This document shows positions 12,951-20,971 of a DNA stretch of 21,531 nt, piece by piece. Origin of the DNA: a virus; the IMG/VR virus record IMGVR_UViG_3300045118_000097, positions 1 through 21,531 of that record; one strand, 5' to 3'. Position numbers and translations under genes: made by a program. A model generated the notes under the pieces. It was given only the letters and a program-made list of their open reading frames with translations. It did not search any database and was not told the origin of the DNA. Within the stretch, counting starts at the first letter, position 1. Each line of letters begins with the position of its first letter.

Positions 12951-13355
12951 ATGACTAAAGAAGAAAAAAAAGAACGTAATAAGAAATGGAGATTAAAACA
13001 TCTAGAAGAAAAAAGGGAATATGATAGAAAATATTATTATGAACATAGAGACGAAATACTTACTTATGGAAGAGAATGGAATAAAAACAATAAAGAACAT
13101 GTTCATAGATATAATAAAGAATATTTTAATAAGCACTATCAAAAAATTAAAAAGCTGAAAGAGAAATTAGGTAATCATTGTTTATTTTGTGGATTCTCAA
13201 AAGAACCAAAAATATTACACTTTCATCATTTGAGAGATAAAAAATTTTCAATTAATAGGATGATAAAACTTCCAATAGAAGAAATTAAAAAAGAGGTCGA
13301 TAAATGTGTATTATTATGTCCAAATTGTCATGCAATAGAACATCTTAAAAAATAA
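12951..13355 (+). CDS. Free-standing HNH endonuclease
   Basis: This encodes 134 aa. The N-terminal 65 residues are a strongly charged, tyrosine-rich helix (EEKREYDRKYYYEHRDEI), as in many phage HNH proteins. The HNH domain follows: zinc pair C77-x2-C80, the catalytic HFHH (90-93), then a second pair CPNC (123-126) with H127 and H131. All expected residues are present. It lies between the capsid gene and the next small head gene and is probably a mobile, homing-type gene. No Shine-Dalgarno is present; its ATG abuts the interlocked inverted repeats. Confidence 0.85.
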   Translation: MTKEEKKERNKKWRLKHLEEKREYDRKYYYEHRDEILTYGREWNKNNKEHVHRYNKEYFNKHYQKIKKLKEKLGNHCLFCGFSKEPKILHFHHLRDKKFSINRMIKLPIEEIKKEVDKCVLLCPNCHAIEHLKK

Positions 13356-13359
13356 ATAT

Positions 13360-13602
13360 ATGATTACAAAAACAAAAGAACTTTTTAACAAAATATATAA
13401 ATGGTATTTGAGGAGAAAAGCCAGATTAACTCTTATCAGACGATACGAGTATTTGGTTGAAGTTAATAATTTAATGGAAGAGTTTGATACAGAAAGAATA
13501 CTTAATTTTGATGAGAAGGAGAGAAGAAATGATTTGCTCAAAGTCCAACAGGAAAGCAAAGGAATGAATACGATGATAAGTTTCTTAAAAAATATTAAAT
13601 AA
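13360..13602 (+). CDS. Hypothetical protein after capsid, 80 aa
   Basis: This encodes 80 residues, almost all helical and highly charged (KWYLRRKARLTLIRRYEYLVEVNNLMEEFDTERILNFDEKERRNDLLKVQQESKGM). It begins 4 bases after the HNH stop and ends 8 bases before the first glycosyltransferase, so it belongs to the same transcript. No family is recognised. It may be a minor head or assembly protein, judged by position only. Confidence 0.55.
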   Translation: MITKTKELFNKIYKWYLRRKARLTLIRRYEYLVEVNNLMEEFDTERILNFDEKERRNDLLKVQQESKGMNTMISFLKNIK

Positions 13603-13610
13603 TTACTTCT

Positions 13611-14726
13611 GTGAACATAACTTTTTTAATAGAGACCCCCATGGCATTTCAATCGGGTATTTGGTGGCATAGGGTAGAACAACCTATGAGAGCAATGTCT
13701 AAAAGAGGACACGCCATTGCTCAAACAATTATTAGACCTCAATTAACCGAACAAGAATTAAGTTTTCCAGACGTAGTTATTTTTGCAAGAACTTACCCTC
13801 CAGCATATCAACCTCTTGCTTTGATGAAAGAATTTAAGAAAAGAGGTAAGAGAGTTTTATATGATATGGACGATGATTTTTGGCAGGTTGCAAAAGATAA
13901 CCCGTCTGTTTTGGTTTCTAATGCTTTTAAAGACCAATATGAAAGTTTAATAAAAGAAGCTGACGCTATAATTACTCCAAGTAGAATATTGGTTAAAAAG
14001 TTTAAAAGATTAATTGGGAAAAAACCAATTTATATTTGTCCTAATGGAATTGATTATGCTGAATACAAAGAACGACCTCATAAAAGAAATGAATTAGTAA
14101 TTGGTTATATGGGTGCTACTTCTCATTGGAAAGACCTTCAAATAATTATTGAAGCACTTTCAGAACTTTATCAGAAATATGATTTCTCTTTTGATGTTTA
14201 TGGTATGTGTTCTGAACCGATAGAGAGTGCGATGTATATGTATGGAAAATATTTACAAGGTCAATTTGAGCCAGAAAAGAATGAATATTTTAGGGCGGCA
14301 CTTAAATTCTATGATGGTATGAAACAACTTCACGGAAGACACACTCCATTTATGCCACCAGAATTACACCCAACAGTTATGGGAAGAGTTGATTTTGACA
14401 TAGGTATTGCCCCATTAGAAGATACAGAATTTAACAGGGGGAAATCTTGTATCAAGTTTTATGAGTATGCTTCGGTAGGAACTGTTACTTTGGCTTCCGA
14501 TGTATTACCTTACAAAGATGAAGTCAATTACAGGGCAAAAAATACTAAAAAGGATTGGTACAACAAATTAGAAAAACTTATTGTTGATGAGAAGTTTAGA
14601 AAATCACTTCTTGAAAAACAACAGAATTGGGTTAAGGAAAATAGGAGTTTAGAAGAAATAGGAGTTATCTGGGAGAAGGCTTGTCAGAAAGAGGGCGGTC
14701 TCAAAGTATTAAATCAACAGAAATGA
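13611..14726 (+). CDS. GT-B glycosyltransferase (GT4-like)
   Basis: This encodes 371 aa and starts at GTG 13611; this start keeps the first strand of the Rossmann fold (NITFLIETP). The N-terminal domain holds an acidic stretch (LYDMDDDFW, 83-91) and PNGIDYAEY (144-152), the hinge motif of GT4-type enzymes. The C-terminal domain has VIGYMGATSHWKDL (163-176) and the donor-binding FDIGIAPLEDTEFNRGKSCIKFYEYASVG (262-290) with the usual glutamate (E285). It should transfer a sugar from a nucleotide donor in the cytoplasm; donor and acceptor are unknown. It opens the sugar cassette and overlaps the next gene by ATGA. Confidence 0.85.
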   Translation: MNITFLIETPMAFQSGIWWHRVEQPMRAMSKRGHAIAQTIIRPQLTEQELSFPDVVIFARTYPPAYQPLALMKEFKKRGKRVLYDMDDDFWQVAKDNPSVLVSNAFKDQYESLIKEADAIITPSRILVKKFKRLIGKKPIYICPNGIDYAEYKERPHKRNELVIGYMGATSHWKDLQIIIEALSELYQKYDFSFDVYGMCSEPIESAMYMYGKYLQGQFEPEKNEYFRAALKFYDGMKQLHGRHTPFMPPELHPTVMGRVDFDIGIAPLEDTEFNRGKSCIKFYEYASVGTVTLASDVLPYKDEVNYRAKNTKKDWYNKLEKLIVDEKFRKSLLEKQQNWVKENRSLEEIGVIWEKACQKEGGLKVLNQQK

Positions 14727-15646
14727 AAATACTAATCTTTAATTTTAATTCGGTATTGTCCGACGTTGCAGAAGAATTAAGAAAACGAGGACACGAAGTC
14801 AAAGAAATGGTTAAGTCTTCTGAACTTAAAGGTTGGCAGAAATATGACCCAATTGTTGTATGGAATGAAACTGCATTAGCAGGCTGGAGAGATTTTGTTA
14901 AATTAGCACAGAAGAAAGGTAAAACAGTAATTCTTGTTCAGCATGGAAGACGAGGAACTTCAAGAATATATCCACCATTTAATGAGGAACTTATATCAGA
15001 TATAGTTTGTGTTTGGGGGGAGAATGATAAGAAAAGGCTAATGTCAGTTGGTGTTCCGAAAGAAAGAATTAAGGTAACAGGTAGTCCAATTTTTAATCAC
15101 TTAAAACCAAGAGTAAAGCATGAAGGGATAAATGTAGTATTTTCTCCAGAGCATTGGGACGGAGAAGTTGAAGAAAATTTAATTGTCGCAGGGAAATTAA
15201 GAAGAATAAGAGATGTGAATATAATTACTAAATGTCTTCAACACGAACATAATCCTTTAATTTACGATAATCCTATTATTTCAAATAGATGTGAAAGAAA
15301 TCATCTTGATATTACTACTGATGTGTTGTCAAGAGCAGATATAGTGGTTGGTATTTCAGAAAGTACATTTGAACTTATGGCAGAAATGTTAGATATACCA
15401 GTTGTAATAGCGGATATTTGGAAAGATAAAGATTGCGGTGGAGATAATAGATATAAAGAATATCATAGAGAATATTCTAATGCTTGTTATAGAGAAAAGA
15501 ATATTTCCAAATTAGGAGATGCAATTAAATATTGTATAAAACATCCAGAATATTTAAGGAAAGAAAGAAAGGAAATATCTTTATTAGATGGTGGAGACGT
15601 TAATAATGCACTTAATAATATTTGTCAAGTTATAGAAAATATATGA
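14723..15646 (+). CDS. CDP-glycerol-transferase-like GT-B protein
   Basis: This encodes 307 aa from ATG 14723, which overlaps the previous stop (ATGA). A first Rossmann half (MKILIFNFNSVLSDVAEELRKRGHEV) leads to LVQHGRRGTSRIYPPF and VWGENDKKRLMSVGVPKERIKVTGSP, the strand-turn pattern of CDP-glycerol glycerophosphotransferase-like and related GT-B proteins. Later SRADIVVGISESTFELMAEMLDIPVVI carries the serine/glutamate donor site. It may attach a sugar or polyol phosphate to a surface polymer, or act as a glycosyltransferase of another kind; the sequence does not tell which. It is translationally coupled on both sides. Confidence 0.65.
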   Translation: MKILIFNFNSVLSDVAEELRKRGHEVKEMVKSSELKGWQKYDPIVVWNETALAGWRDFVKLAQKKGKTVILVQHGRRGTSRIYPPFNEELISDIVCVWGENDKKRLMSVGVPKERIKVTGSPIFNHLKPRVKHEGINVVFSPEHWDGEVEENLIVAGKLRRIRDVNIITKCLQHEHNPLIYDNPIISNRCERNHLDITTDVLSRADIVVGISESTFELMAEMLDIPVVIADIWKDKDCGGDNRYKEYHREYSNACYREKNISKLGDAIKYCIKHPEYLRKERKEISLLDGGDVNNALNNICQVIENI

Positions 15647-16953
15647 AACAAATTATAGAAGACCTTTTTAAATATAATATAAATCTGGTAGGACATAATT
15701 TTTACAAAGCCTTGGAATATATTAGTAAACTTATTCCATTAGATTTAATTACCATTCAATCAGATACTAAATTAGAAACCTGGGATATTCCGGAAGAATG
15801 GATTGTCAAAGATGCTTGGGTTAAATTTAATGGGGAAAAGATTTTAGATTATCAAAAAGAACCATTATGTTTAATGGCATATTCTATTCCTTTTCAAGGA
15901 AAAATAAATAAGGAAGAATTTATTAAGCATCTTTTTACATCAGATACAAGAAAGAATGCTTATGAATATAATTATAATTTTTATAAAAGAGATTGGGCGT
16001 TTTCAATGCCCTGGCATAAAATTAAAGAATCAAGATTAGATAAAGAAAAACAAAAAGTAGAACATGTTGATATTTTACCGGAGGGAGAATATGAGGTTTT
16101 TATAGATACAGAATTTAAAAAAAGTCCATTACATATAGGAGTTCATACTATTAAGGGAAAGACGGACAGGGAAATACTTTTATTTGCGCATTTAGACCAC
16201 CCATACCAAGCAAATGATAATTTAAGTGGAGTTGCTTGTTTGATAGATTTAGCGAAACAATTACAAGATAAATTTGAACACACAATAAAAATTATTTTTT
16301 GTCCAGAAACAATAGGAAGTATTACTTATGCTTTAACACAAGACATTTCAAAGGTTGATTTTGTAATTGCGGTTGATGCGATAGGAAATGACAATACGCT
16401 TTTATTTCAGAAAGCATTTGATAAAATAGCAAAAATAAATACGATTGCTCATTTGGCTCTTCACGAACTTGGGATTAGTTATAGAAAAGCAGACTTCAGA
16501 TTAGAAATAGGGTCAGATGAATATGTATTTAATGACCCAAAGATAGGAATACCAGGAATACTTTTAACTCGTTGTCCTTATGATGAATATCATACATCAG
16601 ATGATAAGCCAGAAATCATAGTTGAAAATAAATTAAAAGAAGTTCAGAAGTTAATTTTAAAAATAATAGAGATTTACGAAAAAGATTTTATACCAGCAAG
16701 AAACAAAAAAGCACCTTTAATGAGAAGTAAATATGGATTGCAAACCATACATAAAATGGTTAATTTAGATATGGATTATCTTTGGTACTGTATAGATGGA
16801 AAAACTCCTTTATCAGAAATTGTTTCGGGATTAGGAATAACTTATGATTATTGCTATAAATTTATTAGTAAATTAATTGAAAATGGCATCTGTTTGCGCT
16901 CTGATTTGCGCCAAAGGAAACAGCGAAAGACTTCCAAACAAAAACAAGCTTGA
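15643..16953 (+). CDS. M28-like DUF4910 peptidase with winged helix
   Basis: This encodes 436 aa from ATG 15643 (ATGA overlap). The middle is the DUF4910/DUF2172 version of an M28-type zinc aminopeptidase: LFAHLDHPYQANDNLSG (180-196, H183/D185 and D192), FCPETIG (219-225, E222), VDAIGND (244-250, D245) and DEYHTSDD (314-321, H317) supply the metal ligands. A winged-helix tail follows (MDYLWYCIDGKTPLSEIVSGLGITYDYCYKFISKLIENG, 377-415). Proteins of this kind often sit in O-antigen and nonulosonate clusters, where their substrate is unclear; a deacylase or amidase role on an amino sugar is possible. The last 20 or so residues are basic and encoded in DNA that also codes for the next enzyme's CTP-binding loop. 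Confidence 0.78.
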   Translation: MKQIIEDLFKYNINLVGHNFYKALEYISKLIPLDLITIQSDTKLETWDIPEEWIVKDAWVKFNGEKILDYQKEPLCLMAYSIPFQGKINKEEFIKHLFTSDTRKNAYEYNYNFYKRDWAFSMPWHKIKESRLDKEKQKVEHVDILPEGEYEVFIDTEFKKSPLHIGVHTIKGKTDREILLFAHLDHPYQANDNLSGVACLIDLAKQLQDKFEHTIKIIFCPETIGSITYALTQDISKVDFVIAVDAIGNDNTLLFQKAFDKIAKINTIAHLALHELGISYRKADFRLEIGSDEYVFNDPKIGIPGILLTRCPYDEYHTSDDKPEIIVENKLKEVQKLILKIIEIYEKDFIPARNKKAPLMRSKYGLQTIHKMVNLDMDYLWYCIDGKTPLSEIVSGLGITYDYCYKFISKLIENGICLRSDLRQRKQRKTSKQKQA

Positions 16954-17422
16954 TTTTAATGGAAAGCCAATGTTCCTTTGGAATGTAGAAAAGTGTTTGA
17001 AGATTTTTTCAAGAACATTTGTTTCAAGCGATGATGATTGGATATTGGAAGAGGCAGAAAACGTTGGAGCAATACCAATTAAAAGACCGATAGAATTGTG
17101 TGGCGATACTCCTAATATACCAGTATATAAGCACGCTTTACAATTTATGAATGGAGTTGATGGGATTGTAGCAGTTCAAGCCAATAGTCCAACGATAGAT
17201 TCGAGGTTGATAATTAAAGCAAAACAACTTTTAGAAATGGGATTTTTAGAAATAATGACGCAACATGAAAATGGAAAGATTTATGGTTCTGTTTGGGCTT
17301 TAGAAAGAAATAGGTTATTAAGTTATGTAAACCCATATAATCCAAAACCTGAATATTTAATTAGAGATAAATCAATAGATGTTCATACACGAGAGGATTT
17401 GAATAAAGCATTAAAAATATGA
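16883..17422 (+). CDS. CMP-nonulosonate cytidylyltransferase (NeuA/PseF-like)
   Basis: This encodes 179 aa from ATG 16883 (a TTG six bases earlier is less likely). CALICAKGNSERLPNKNKLDF (5-25) is the nucleotide-binding loop of acylneuraminate cytidylyltransferases, followed by GKPMFLW, VSSDDDWI, VAVQANSPTID and the closing IDVHTREDLNKALK. It would join CMP from CTP to a sialic-acid-like nine-carbon sugar, giving the donor for transfer. The KGNSERLPNKN form resembles PseF and legionaminic enzymes more than classic NeuA. It is shorter than the usual 220-230 aa but keeps both ends. It overlaps the previous gene by 71 bases in another frame, exactly over its catalytic loop. Confidence 0.85.
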   Translation: MASVCALICAKGNSERLPNKNKLDFNGKPMFLWNVEKCLKIFSRTFVSSDDDWILEEAENVGAIPIKRPIELCGDTPNIPVYKHALQFMNGVDGIVAVQANSPTIDSRLIIKAKQLLEMGFLEIMTQHENGKIYGSVWALERNRLLSYVNPYNPKPEYLIRDKSIDVHTREDLNKALKI

Positions 17423-17532
17423 CGAAAAAACAAAAAAAAATAGAGAAAGAATATTTAGTTAATTTAACTTTGGCGCACAGGGCAGCATTAGAAGATGGGA
17501 GGATGGAAGAAGCTGAAAAATTAGAAAAGTAA
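17419..17532 (+). CDS. Tiny protein, 37 aa, in sugar cassette
   Basis: ATG 17419 overlaps the stop of the cytidylyltransferase (ATGA) and TAA ends at 17532, giving 37 residues. The protein is basic at the start (MTKKQKKIEKEY) and then one amphipathic helix with acidic and alanine residues. The ATGA overlap suggests translational coupling, which favours a real gene. No family or function is recognised. Confidence 0.5.
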   Translation: MTKKQKKIEKEYLVNLTLAHRAALEDGRMEEAEKLEK

Positions 17533-17563
17533 TTTGAAGAAGAATTTAAAGAATATTTTAAAA

Positions 17564-18229
17564 ATGTCAATAGATACAACAATCATCATTCCAACGCATA
17601 ATAGACAAGATTTAGTAGGAAGGGCGATTAGAAGTGTATTAAAGCAGTCTTATTCTAAAGACCGTTATGAGGTTATTGTCGTTGATGACAATTCTAAAGA
17701 TAATACAAAAGAAGTTTTAAAAGATTTTGGAGATAAAATCATACCAATCTTCCTTAAAAAGAATTTAGGAATAGCTGGTTCCTCTAACGTTGGGATTAAA
17801 AAAGCAATGGGGCAGTTTATATTTCGTCTTGATGATGATGATTATATTTCAGAACATACTATTTTAATAATGACAGAAATAATGAAGGCAAATCCACAGA
17901 TAGGATTTGTTTATTGTGACAAGGTTTTATTCGATAAGAAAGGATTAGAGGTAAGATTAGAAACAGATACTCTTGATAGATTAAAAAGAAATGGTTCTGG
18001 AATAATGTTTCGCAAATCTAATTTAGAAGCTCTAGGACTTTATGACAAAAATTTTAAGAACGCAGAAGATAATGAACTGATGACGAGATACATTAAAAAC
18101 TTTGATGGTTATTATTTAAAACTGCCACTTTATAAGTTCTTTTGGCATGGTAAGAATATGACTTACAAGAAAAAAGCACGAAGAAGGTGGGAGAATAAAG
18201 CGTATGAAAAGCACTTTAACTACAGATAA
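17564..18229 (+). CDS. Family 2 glycosyltransferase (GT-A)
   Basis: This encodes 221 aa from ATG 17564; a TTG 30 bases earlier is rejected because the fold starts at TTIIIPTHNRQDLVGRAIRS (5-24), the standard opening of GT2 enzymes. VIVVDDNSKDNT (37-48) and FRLDDDDY (87-94) carry the UDP- and metal-binding aspartates, and later NAEDNELMTRYIKN resembles the catalytic-base ED motif. It transfers a sugar from a nucleotide donor with inversion. The C-terminus is very basic (YKKKARRRWENK), possibly for membrane binding. Its end overlaps the NeuB-like gene by 26 bases. Confidence 0.88.
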   Translation: MSIDTTIIIPTHNRQDLVGRAIRSVLKQSYSKDRYEVIVVDDNSKDNTKEVLKDFGDKIIPIFLKKNLGIAGSSNVGIKKAMGQFIFRLDDDDYISEHTILIMTEIMKANPQIGFVYCDKVLFDKKGLEVRLETDTLDRLKRNGSGIMFRKSNLEALGLYDKNFKNAEDNELMTRYIKNFDGYYLKLPLYKFFWHGKNMTYKKKARRRWENKAYEKHFNYR

Positions 18230-18911
18230 GGTTCTAAAAATCGCAGAAATTGGTCATAATCACAATTCAGACATGGAATTGGCTAAAAAAATGATACAAG
18301 AAGCCAAGGATTGCGGGGCAGATATAGCAAAGTTTCAACTTTATGATGTCAATAAACTTCCTTTTTCTGATGAAGAAAAAAAAAATGGGATTTATGATGA
18401 TTTAAAATTAGGTCAACTTACTAAAGAGCAACTCAAGATTTTAAAAGATGAATGTGATAGAGTTGGGATAGAATTTTTTGCTTCAGCATTTGATATTGAA
18501 AGAGTGGGGTGGCTGGAAGAAATAGGTGTTAAAAGACATAAAATAGCGTCAAGAATGATTACTGATAAGGATTTCATAAAAGCAGTAGAAGATACAGGTA
18601 AACCAATAATTGTTTCCCTTGGCTGGTGGAATAAACCAGAGTTTCCAGAGATAAAGAATTGTGAATTTCTATATTGTATATCAAAATATCCAACAGAAGA
18701 TAGAGATTTAATCAATTTTCCAGATAAGTTTGATAAATATACGGGATTTTCAGACCATACCATTGGAACGAAATGGGCTAAAAAAGCTATAGATAGGGGG
18801 GCGAAAATAATAGAAAAACATTTTACTTTAGACAAAAAGATGTTTGGTTGTGACCAAGCAGGAAGTGCTGAGCCACAAGAATTAAAAGAAATTTGCAATT
18901 ATAATGGATAA
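18204..18911 (+). CDS. NeuB-like nonulosonate synthase, no SAF domain
   Basis: This encodes 235 aa. It has the TIM-barrel motifs of N-acetylneuraminate/pseudaminate/legionaminate synthases, which condense a six-carbon sugar with phosphoenolpyruvate: KIAEIGHNHNSDMELAKKM (12-30), ADIAKFQLY, KIASRM, YCISKYPT, GFSDHTIG and IIEKHFTLDKKMFGCDQAGSAEPQEL near the end. The usual STGM step reads SLGWW. The protein stops right after the barrel, so the C-terminal antifreeze-like (SAF) domain that closes the active site in typical 340-aa enzymes is missing. It may be inactive, use another substrate, or pair with a separate domain. It overlaps the genes before (26 bases) and after (8 bases). Confidence 0.85.
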   Translation: MKSTLTTDKVLKIAEIGHNHNSDMELAKKMIQEAKDCGADIAKFQLYDVNKLPFSDEEKKNGIYDDLKLGQLTKEQLKILKDECDRVGIEFFASAFDIERVGWLEEIGVKRHKIASRMITDKDFIKAVEDTGKPIIVSLGWWNKPEFPEIKNCEFLYCISKYPTEDRDLINFPDKFDKYTGFSDHTIGTKWAKKAIDRGAKIIEKHFTLDKKMFGCDQAGSAEPQELKEICNYNG

Positions 18912-19476
18912 ATCTGTACAAAAAGAACTTGAAATTATACATTCTGTTTTTGAGAAAAATGGAGTTAGACTGTTTCTACTTTATGGAGCATTGCTTGGAC
19001 TTTATAGAGATAAAGACTTAATACCCTATGATGATGATATAGATTTTGGGATTATAGATGATATTTCTTATGAACAAAGAATAAAATTATGGAGAGGGTT
19101 AAGGGATTTGGGTTTTAAAAATCAAGAGATAGCATTTGATATTTATGGGGAATGGGTCAATGCAAATGGTTATAATGGTAATGAATATACCGGGATAATA
19201 GTTTGTGAGAAGAATTTTAAATATACATTCTTTTTTTATCAATTAGAGGATTGCAATAAGCATGGCAAAGAATATGTATGTACACCAATGCAGGGGTCAA
19301 GAAAATTAATTTCTATTCCGTCATTATATTTTGAAAAAAATGATATAATGAAAATAGGGAGTAAGAAATTTCTAACTCCTTATCCAATCAAAGATTATTT
19401 AGATTTTACTTATGGCAATTGGAAAATTCCTGAAAAGGGGAAACATGCACAGCAATATAGAGAAGCTCATCAATAA
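18904..19476 (+). CDS. LicD-family transferase
   Basis: This encodes 190 aa. FLLYGALLGLYRDKDLIPYDDDIDFGI (24-50) is the signature of the LicD/fukutin nucleotidyltransferase family, with the metal-binding DDDID. LicD enzymes move phosphocholine or similar phospho-groups to surface sugars. A second conserved stretch (SRKLISIPSLYFEKNDIMKIGSKKFLTPYPIKDYLDFTYGNW) completes the family pattern. It lies in the cassette, overlapping both neighbours, which argues for coupled expression and for phospho-decoration of the same glycan. The exact donor is unknown. Confidence 0.85.
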   Translation: MDKSVQKELEIIHSVFEKNGVRLFLLYGALLGLYRDKDLIPYDDDIDFGIIDDISYEQRIKLWRGLRDLGFKNQEIAFDIYGEWVNANGYNGNEYTGIIVCEKNFKYTFFFYQLEDCNKHGKEYVCTPMQGSRKLISIPSLYFEKNDIMKIGSKKFLTPYPIKDYLDFTYGNWKIPEKGKHAQQYREAHQ

Positions 19477-19981
19477 AAAATACTGGAATAAGTTTTATGA
19501 AAATTTTAAGGAAGAAAAACCAAGTTCTTTTGCGAGATTTTGTTTGCCGTATATTAAAGGAGAAATGGTAGAACTTGGTTGTGGTAATTGTAGAGATTTA
19601 TTATTTTTTTCAAACAAAAAAATAAAATGTATTGGAATTGATAATATATTAAATATTGGAGCAGAAGATTATATTAAAAATAATAAAAGTCCGAAATATG
19701 TTTATACAAGATTTTTCTGGCATGCCATTGATAGACGATTACAATTAAAAATATTAAAATGGGTTAAGGGGTGGTTATTTATTGAAGCAAGGACTGACGA
19801 AGATAAACCAAAGGATTTATTCGGAAAGCACAAAAGAAATTTAGTTAATGTCTCGCAACTTATAGAAGATTTATTAAAAGAAGGATTTATTATTAGAAAG
19901 TTTAAGCAAGGTAAAGGTTTATCTCCATATAAAGGAGAAAACCCGCATCTTGTACGAATTATATGTCAAAAAAATGTGTAA
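19445..19981 (+). CDS. SAM-dependent methyltransferase-like protein
   Basis: This encodes 178 aa from ATG 19445, chosen because AAAGGGGA lies 4 bases upstream, one of the few good ribosome binding sites here; a longer frame starts at 19412. MVELGCGNCRDLLFF (41-55) is the glycine-rich SAM-binding loop and KCIGID (61-66) ends in the ribose-binding acidic residue. The rest is short, with ARTDEDKPKDLFGKHKRN and a closing beta pair. It probably O- or N-methylates a sugar of the cassette product. It starts within the LicD gene and ends 19 bases inside the next gene. Confidence 0.75.
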   Translation: MHSNIEKLINKKYWNKFYENFKEEKPSSFARFCLPYIKGEMVELGCGNCRDLLFFSNKKIKCIGIDNILNIGAEDYIKNNKSPKYVYTRFFWHAIDRRLQLKILKWVKGWLFIEARTDEDKPKDLFGKHKRNLVNVSQLIEDLLKEGFIIRKFKQGKGLSPYKGENPHLVRIICQKNV

Positions 19982-20970
19982 TTACTGGAGGGTGTGGATT
20001 TGTAGGTTCGCACATCGTAGAACATTTATTAAAAAACACTGATTGGAATATTGTAGTTCTTGATAAATTGAATTACGCTTCTAGCGGATACGACAGGTTG
20101 AGAGATATAGAATGTTTTGATGAGAGTAGAGTTAAGATTTTTACACCAGATTTACAAGAACCCTTATCTGACGGATTAATACGAGAGATAGGAAATGTTG
20201 ATTATATTATAAATATGGCATCAGAAAGCCACGTGGATAATTCAATTAAAAACCCAGTTAATTTTATATTGAATAATGTGAAATTAACATTGAACATGCT
20301 TGAGTATGCAAGACATGCAAAGCCTAAAAGATTTATACAATTTAGTACAGATGAAGTTTATGGGGCAGCACCAGAGGGAGTAAATTATAAAGAAGGTGAT
20401 AGATTTAATTCTACCAATCCATATTCTGCTTCAAAGGCTTGCCAAGAAAATATTTGTCAGGCTTATGCGAATACTTATGGAATTCCAATAGTGATTACGA
20501 ATGGAATGAATTTTATAGGAGAACGTCAACACCCAGAAAAGTTTGTACCATTGGTAATCAAAAATATTTTAAATAACAAAACTACCCTGATACATTCTAA
20601 CTCAGAAAAAACAAAAGCAGGGTCAAGATTTTACATACATTGTAGGAATGCAGCAGAGGCATTATTGTTTATTTTGAAGAATACCGAAGAGGTACTTGAC
20701 AAACTAAATGCCTCAATGGGAAAATATAATATAGTGGGGGAAAAAGAGACAGATAATTTAGAACTTGTAAAAATGATAGGTAAAATAATGGGGAAAGAAC
20801 CATTATATGAATTAATTGATTTTCATGGAAGTCGCCCTGGGCACGATTTACGTTATGCATTAGATGGTTCAAAATTATTAAACATTGGATTTAAATATCC
20901 AAAAACATTAGAAGAGTCTTTGGAGAAAACAGTCAAATGGTATCTGTCTAATCCAAAGTGGTTGAAATAA
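19963..20970 (+). CDS. Nucleotide-sugar 4,6-dehydratase (RmlB-like SDR)
   Basis: This encodes 335 aa, an extended short-chain dehydrogenase with TGGCGFVG (8-15) for NAD, LDKLNYAS (33-40), MASESHVDNSI (85-95), the catalytic STDEVYG (128-134, T129-D130-E131) and Y154-x3-K158 in PYSASKA. These are the marks of dTDP-glucose or similar 4,6-dehydratases, which make 4-keto-6-deoxy sugar nucleotides, the entry to deoxy- and amino-sugars and to pseudaminic/legionaminic precursors. The length is normal. It ends the visible cassette, one base before an HNH gene that is cut by the window edge. The nucleotide and sugar cannot be fixed from sequence alone. Confidence 0.88.
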   Translation: MSKKCVITGGCGFVGSHIVEHLLKNTDWNIVVLDKLNYASSGYDRLRDIECFDESRVKIFTPDLQEPLSDGLIREIGNVDYIINMASESHVDNSIKNPVNFILNNVKLTLNMLEYARHAKPKRFIQFSTDEVYGAAPEGVNYKEGDRFNSTNPYSASKACQENICQAYANTYGIPIVITNGMNFIGERQHPEKFVPLVIKNILNNKTTLIHSNSEKTKAGSRFYIHCRNAAEALLFILKNTEEVLDKLNASMGKYNIVGEKETDNLELVKMIGKIMGKEPLYELIDFHGSRPGHDLRYALDGSKLLNIGFKYPKTLEESLEKTVKWYLSNPKWLK

Positions 20971-20971
20971 A

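Noticed and set aside
18413-18898. Long minus-strand frame opposite the NeuB-like gene
   Set aside because: The plus-strand frame has clear family motifs; the antisense frame has none and is a shadow.
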